A stretch of DNA of 64,000 nucleotides from Staphylococcus capitis subsp. capitis (GTDB lineage: Bacteria; Bacillota; Bacilli; Staphylococcales; Staphylococcaceae). The stretch spans positions 558,001-622,000 of the forward strand of contig NZ_CP145263.1 in assembly GCF_040739495.1 (NCBI RefSeq). Reading direction: 5' to 3'. The notes under the pieces were generated by a model, which was not told where the DNA came from, ran no database searches, and saw only the letters and a list, made by a program, of their open reading frames with translations. The translations under genes were made by a program, and so were the position numbers. Of this stretch, positions 63,003-64,000 are shown in pieces (positions within the stretch are counted from its first letter, which is position 1; each line of letters starts with the position of its first letter).

Positions 63003-63026
63003 ACGTTATTAAATATAATTGCATTA

Positions 63027-63737
63027 TTAATGAATATAGTTATAAGAAGCAGCTTGACTAGCTGAGATAGTACGTGATGTTACAACACCTACACCGTGGC
63101 CATAGTTCATTTCTGAAACAGTAATTGAACCATTGCTGTTGACACTCTCAACATAAGCAACGTGACCAAATGCACCTTGTGAAGTTTGTAAAATCGCACC
63201 TTGTGAAGGTGAGTTATTTACTGTATATCCTGCTGAAGCGGCAGCGTTTGCCCAGTTATTAGCGTTACCCCAAGTAGAGCCGATTTTTCCACCAACTTTA
63301 TCATATACATAGTATGTACATTGACCTGAAGTATATAAGTTACCACCTGCTGAAGATGCGTTTGATAATGACACACCATTTGAAGATGGAGCAGAAGTTG
63401 TTGTTACATGTACGTTACGACTTGTTGAAGAATAGTTAGCACCTAAGCCACCAGTTTGGTTATTAGAATTACTATAATTATTATTATTGTAATTATTATT
63501 TGAGTAGTTACTGTAACTATAATTGTTATGAGAATTTAAACGATCTGGGCTCCAGTTACCTTTCCAAGTGTAGTGGTAATCTCCTTGTTGATCGATAGTA
63601 TATGAGTAACTATATGAAGTTGGATCATTTGGATTATAACCACCATTATTTTGTTCTGCTGCGTGAGCATCGTTGTGTGCAAAAGCGAAAGTAGCGATTC
63701 CCGCAGTTGCGATTGTAGCTGTAGCGATTTTTTTCAT
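63027..63737 (-). CDS. ssaA: Secreted SsaA (SceD/SsaA2-type) CHAP-domain protein
   Basis: 236 aa. Signal peptide [19 protein letters not shown]...AHA, cleaved after about residue 27. The mature N-terminus has [34 protein letters not shown] and an Asn/Tyr/Ser repeat region, as in SsaA/SsaA2 of S. aureus and S. epidermidis. The C-terminal CHAP domain has the catalytic Cys in [18 protein letters not shown], the His in [11 protein letters not shown], and [12 protein letters not shown]. It should act as an amidase or endopeptidase on peptidoglycan and is a known staphylococcal surface antigen. ATG 63737 with AGGAGG. The 263 bp upstream reach the window edge and include the leader motif. Confidence 0.93.
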   Translation of the reverse strand: MKKIATATIATAGIATFAFAHNDAHAAEQNNGGYNPNDPTSYSYSYTIDQQGDYHYTWKGNWSPDRLNSHNNYSYSNYSNNNYNNNNYSNSNNQTGGLGANYSSTSRNVHVTTTSAPSSNGVSLSNASSAGGNLYTSGQCTYYVYDKVGGKIGSTWGNANNWANAAASAGYTVNNSPSQGAILQTSQGAFGHVAYVESVNSNGSITVSEMNYGHGVGVVTSRTISASQAASYNYIH

Positions 63738-63788
63738 TGTTAAATATCCTCCTGAGAATTAAATTATCTTTTTATTTAATAGTCATGT

Positions 63789-63827
63789 GACCAATGAGTT
63801 ACTAATTTCTTTCGTTCTTTTTAACGA
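63789..63827 (-). promoter_or_regulatory. Leader motif and hairpin upstream of ssaA
   Basis: ACTCATTGGTC (63789-63799, minus strand) lies 52 bases before the start codon, preceded by the hairpin TCGTT-CTTTTT-AACGA (63812-63827 region). It parallels the leader at 58919. Further upstream (63840-64000) I see only scattered TGTTAC/TGTAAT half-sites. Confidence 0.5.
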
Positions 63828-64000
63828 CAAGCAATACTTTATCAGAAAAAAGTATGCTTGTGTGGCTTGTTAACGTTTTGTAATTTTTTGCTAATATTGT
63901 TACACGGTTTGTTATAATCCAACATTTTAGTAGAATCTGTTGGAAAACGATTATGACGGCATTTTATTTTTGTTTGAATTAAAAAACATATTTTGTTGTT

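Noticed and set aside
1..64000. CRISPR arrays, prophage, insertion sequences, tRNA/rRNA genes
   Set aside because: I scanned for direct repeats with spacers, transposase or phage proteins and tRNA-like cloverleafs and saw none; this is by eye and not exhaustive.

Overview
The window is AT-rich DNA (roughly one third G+C by eye) from a Staphylococcus. Diagnostic content: two secreted SsaA-type CHAP proteins, LyrA/SpdC, the LytR-CpsA-Psr protein LcpC, the staphylococcal sRNA RsaI/RsaOG, a MurNAc-recycling operon of S. aureus type, and a gene order (ssaA - opine dehydrogenase - ssaA-like - D-hydroxyacid dehydrogenase - monooxygenase - glucosaminidase - formate dehydrogenase-like - lcpC - suhB ... 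hutI/U - hutG - lyrA - rpiA - galM) that I recall as core chromosome of S. aureus. The MurNAc operon and the lone ribulokinase sit here rather than at the places I remember for S. aureus, so a coagulase-negative species is likely. I cannot name the species. I saw no prophage, insertion sequence, CRISPR array, tRNA or rRNA.

Layout. 1-4 kb: end of an MFS exporter, then a TetR regulator divergent from an EmrA/EmrB efflux pair. 4-10 kb: membrane protein, esterase, thioesterase, CorA, type 2 IPP isomerase (fni), GltS. 10-14.7 kb: PadR/HAAS/DUF4097 operon, DNA glycosylase, DUF805 protein, an XRE regulator with a frameshifted membrane partner. 14.7-21 kb: ribulokinase, NatAB-type ABC exporter, YnfA-family protein, galM, rpiA. 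21-30 kb: LyrA/SpdC, hutG, LysR, hutU-hutI, a SulP transporter and a broken M20 amidohydrolase. 30-37 kb: SDR oxidoreductase, a SAM riboswitch controlling an NhaC-family transporter, SRPBCC protein, RpiR regulator and a frameshifted alpha-glucoside PTS IIC-IIB gene. 37-45.6 kb: HAD phosphatase, small membrane proteins, amino-acid permease, mupG-murQ-murP-murR. 45.7-50 kb: CPBP protease, WYL regulator, RsaI sRNA, suhB-like phosphatase, lcpC. 50-54 kb: YjgC-type molybdopterin oxidoreductase with a DUF1641 partner, and glucosaminidase. 55-64 kb: monooxygenase, hydroxyacid dehydrogenase, paired SMR transporters, two SsaA-like proteins, opine dehydrogenase and NhaC.

How it works together. Several genes concern the cell wall: LyrA/SpdC, glucosaminidase, LcpC, SsaA proteins and MurNAc recycling, so both cutting and recovery of peptidoglycan are encoded. 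A second theme is carbon/nitrogen control: cre-like CcpA sites precede the PTS gene, the MurNAc operon, the permease (with a CodY box), GltS and RsaI. Three genes are visibly broken (13972-14717, 29216-30337, 35472-37069), and the PTS break lies exactly on a dnaX-type slippery heptamer. I found no clearly new multi-gene system. The best leads are that PTS frameshift, two candidate small RNAs (37863-37937 and 62821-62923), a shared leader motif of the two CHAP genes, a Fur-like box before the FeS-rich oxidoreductase, and the S-box/NhaC unit with an unusually long expression platform.
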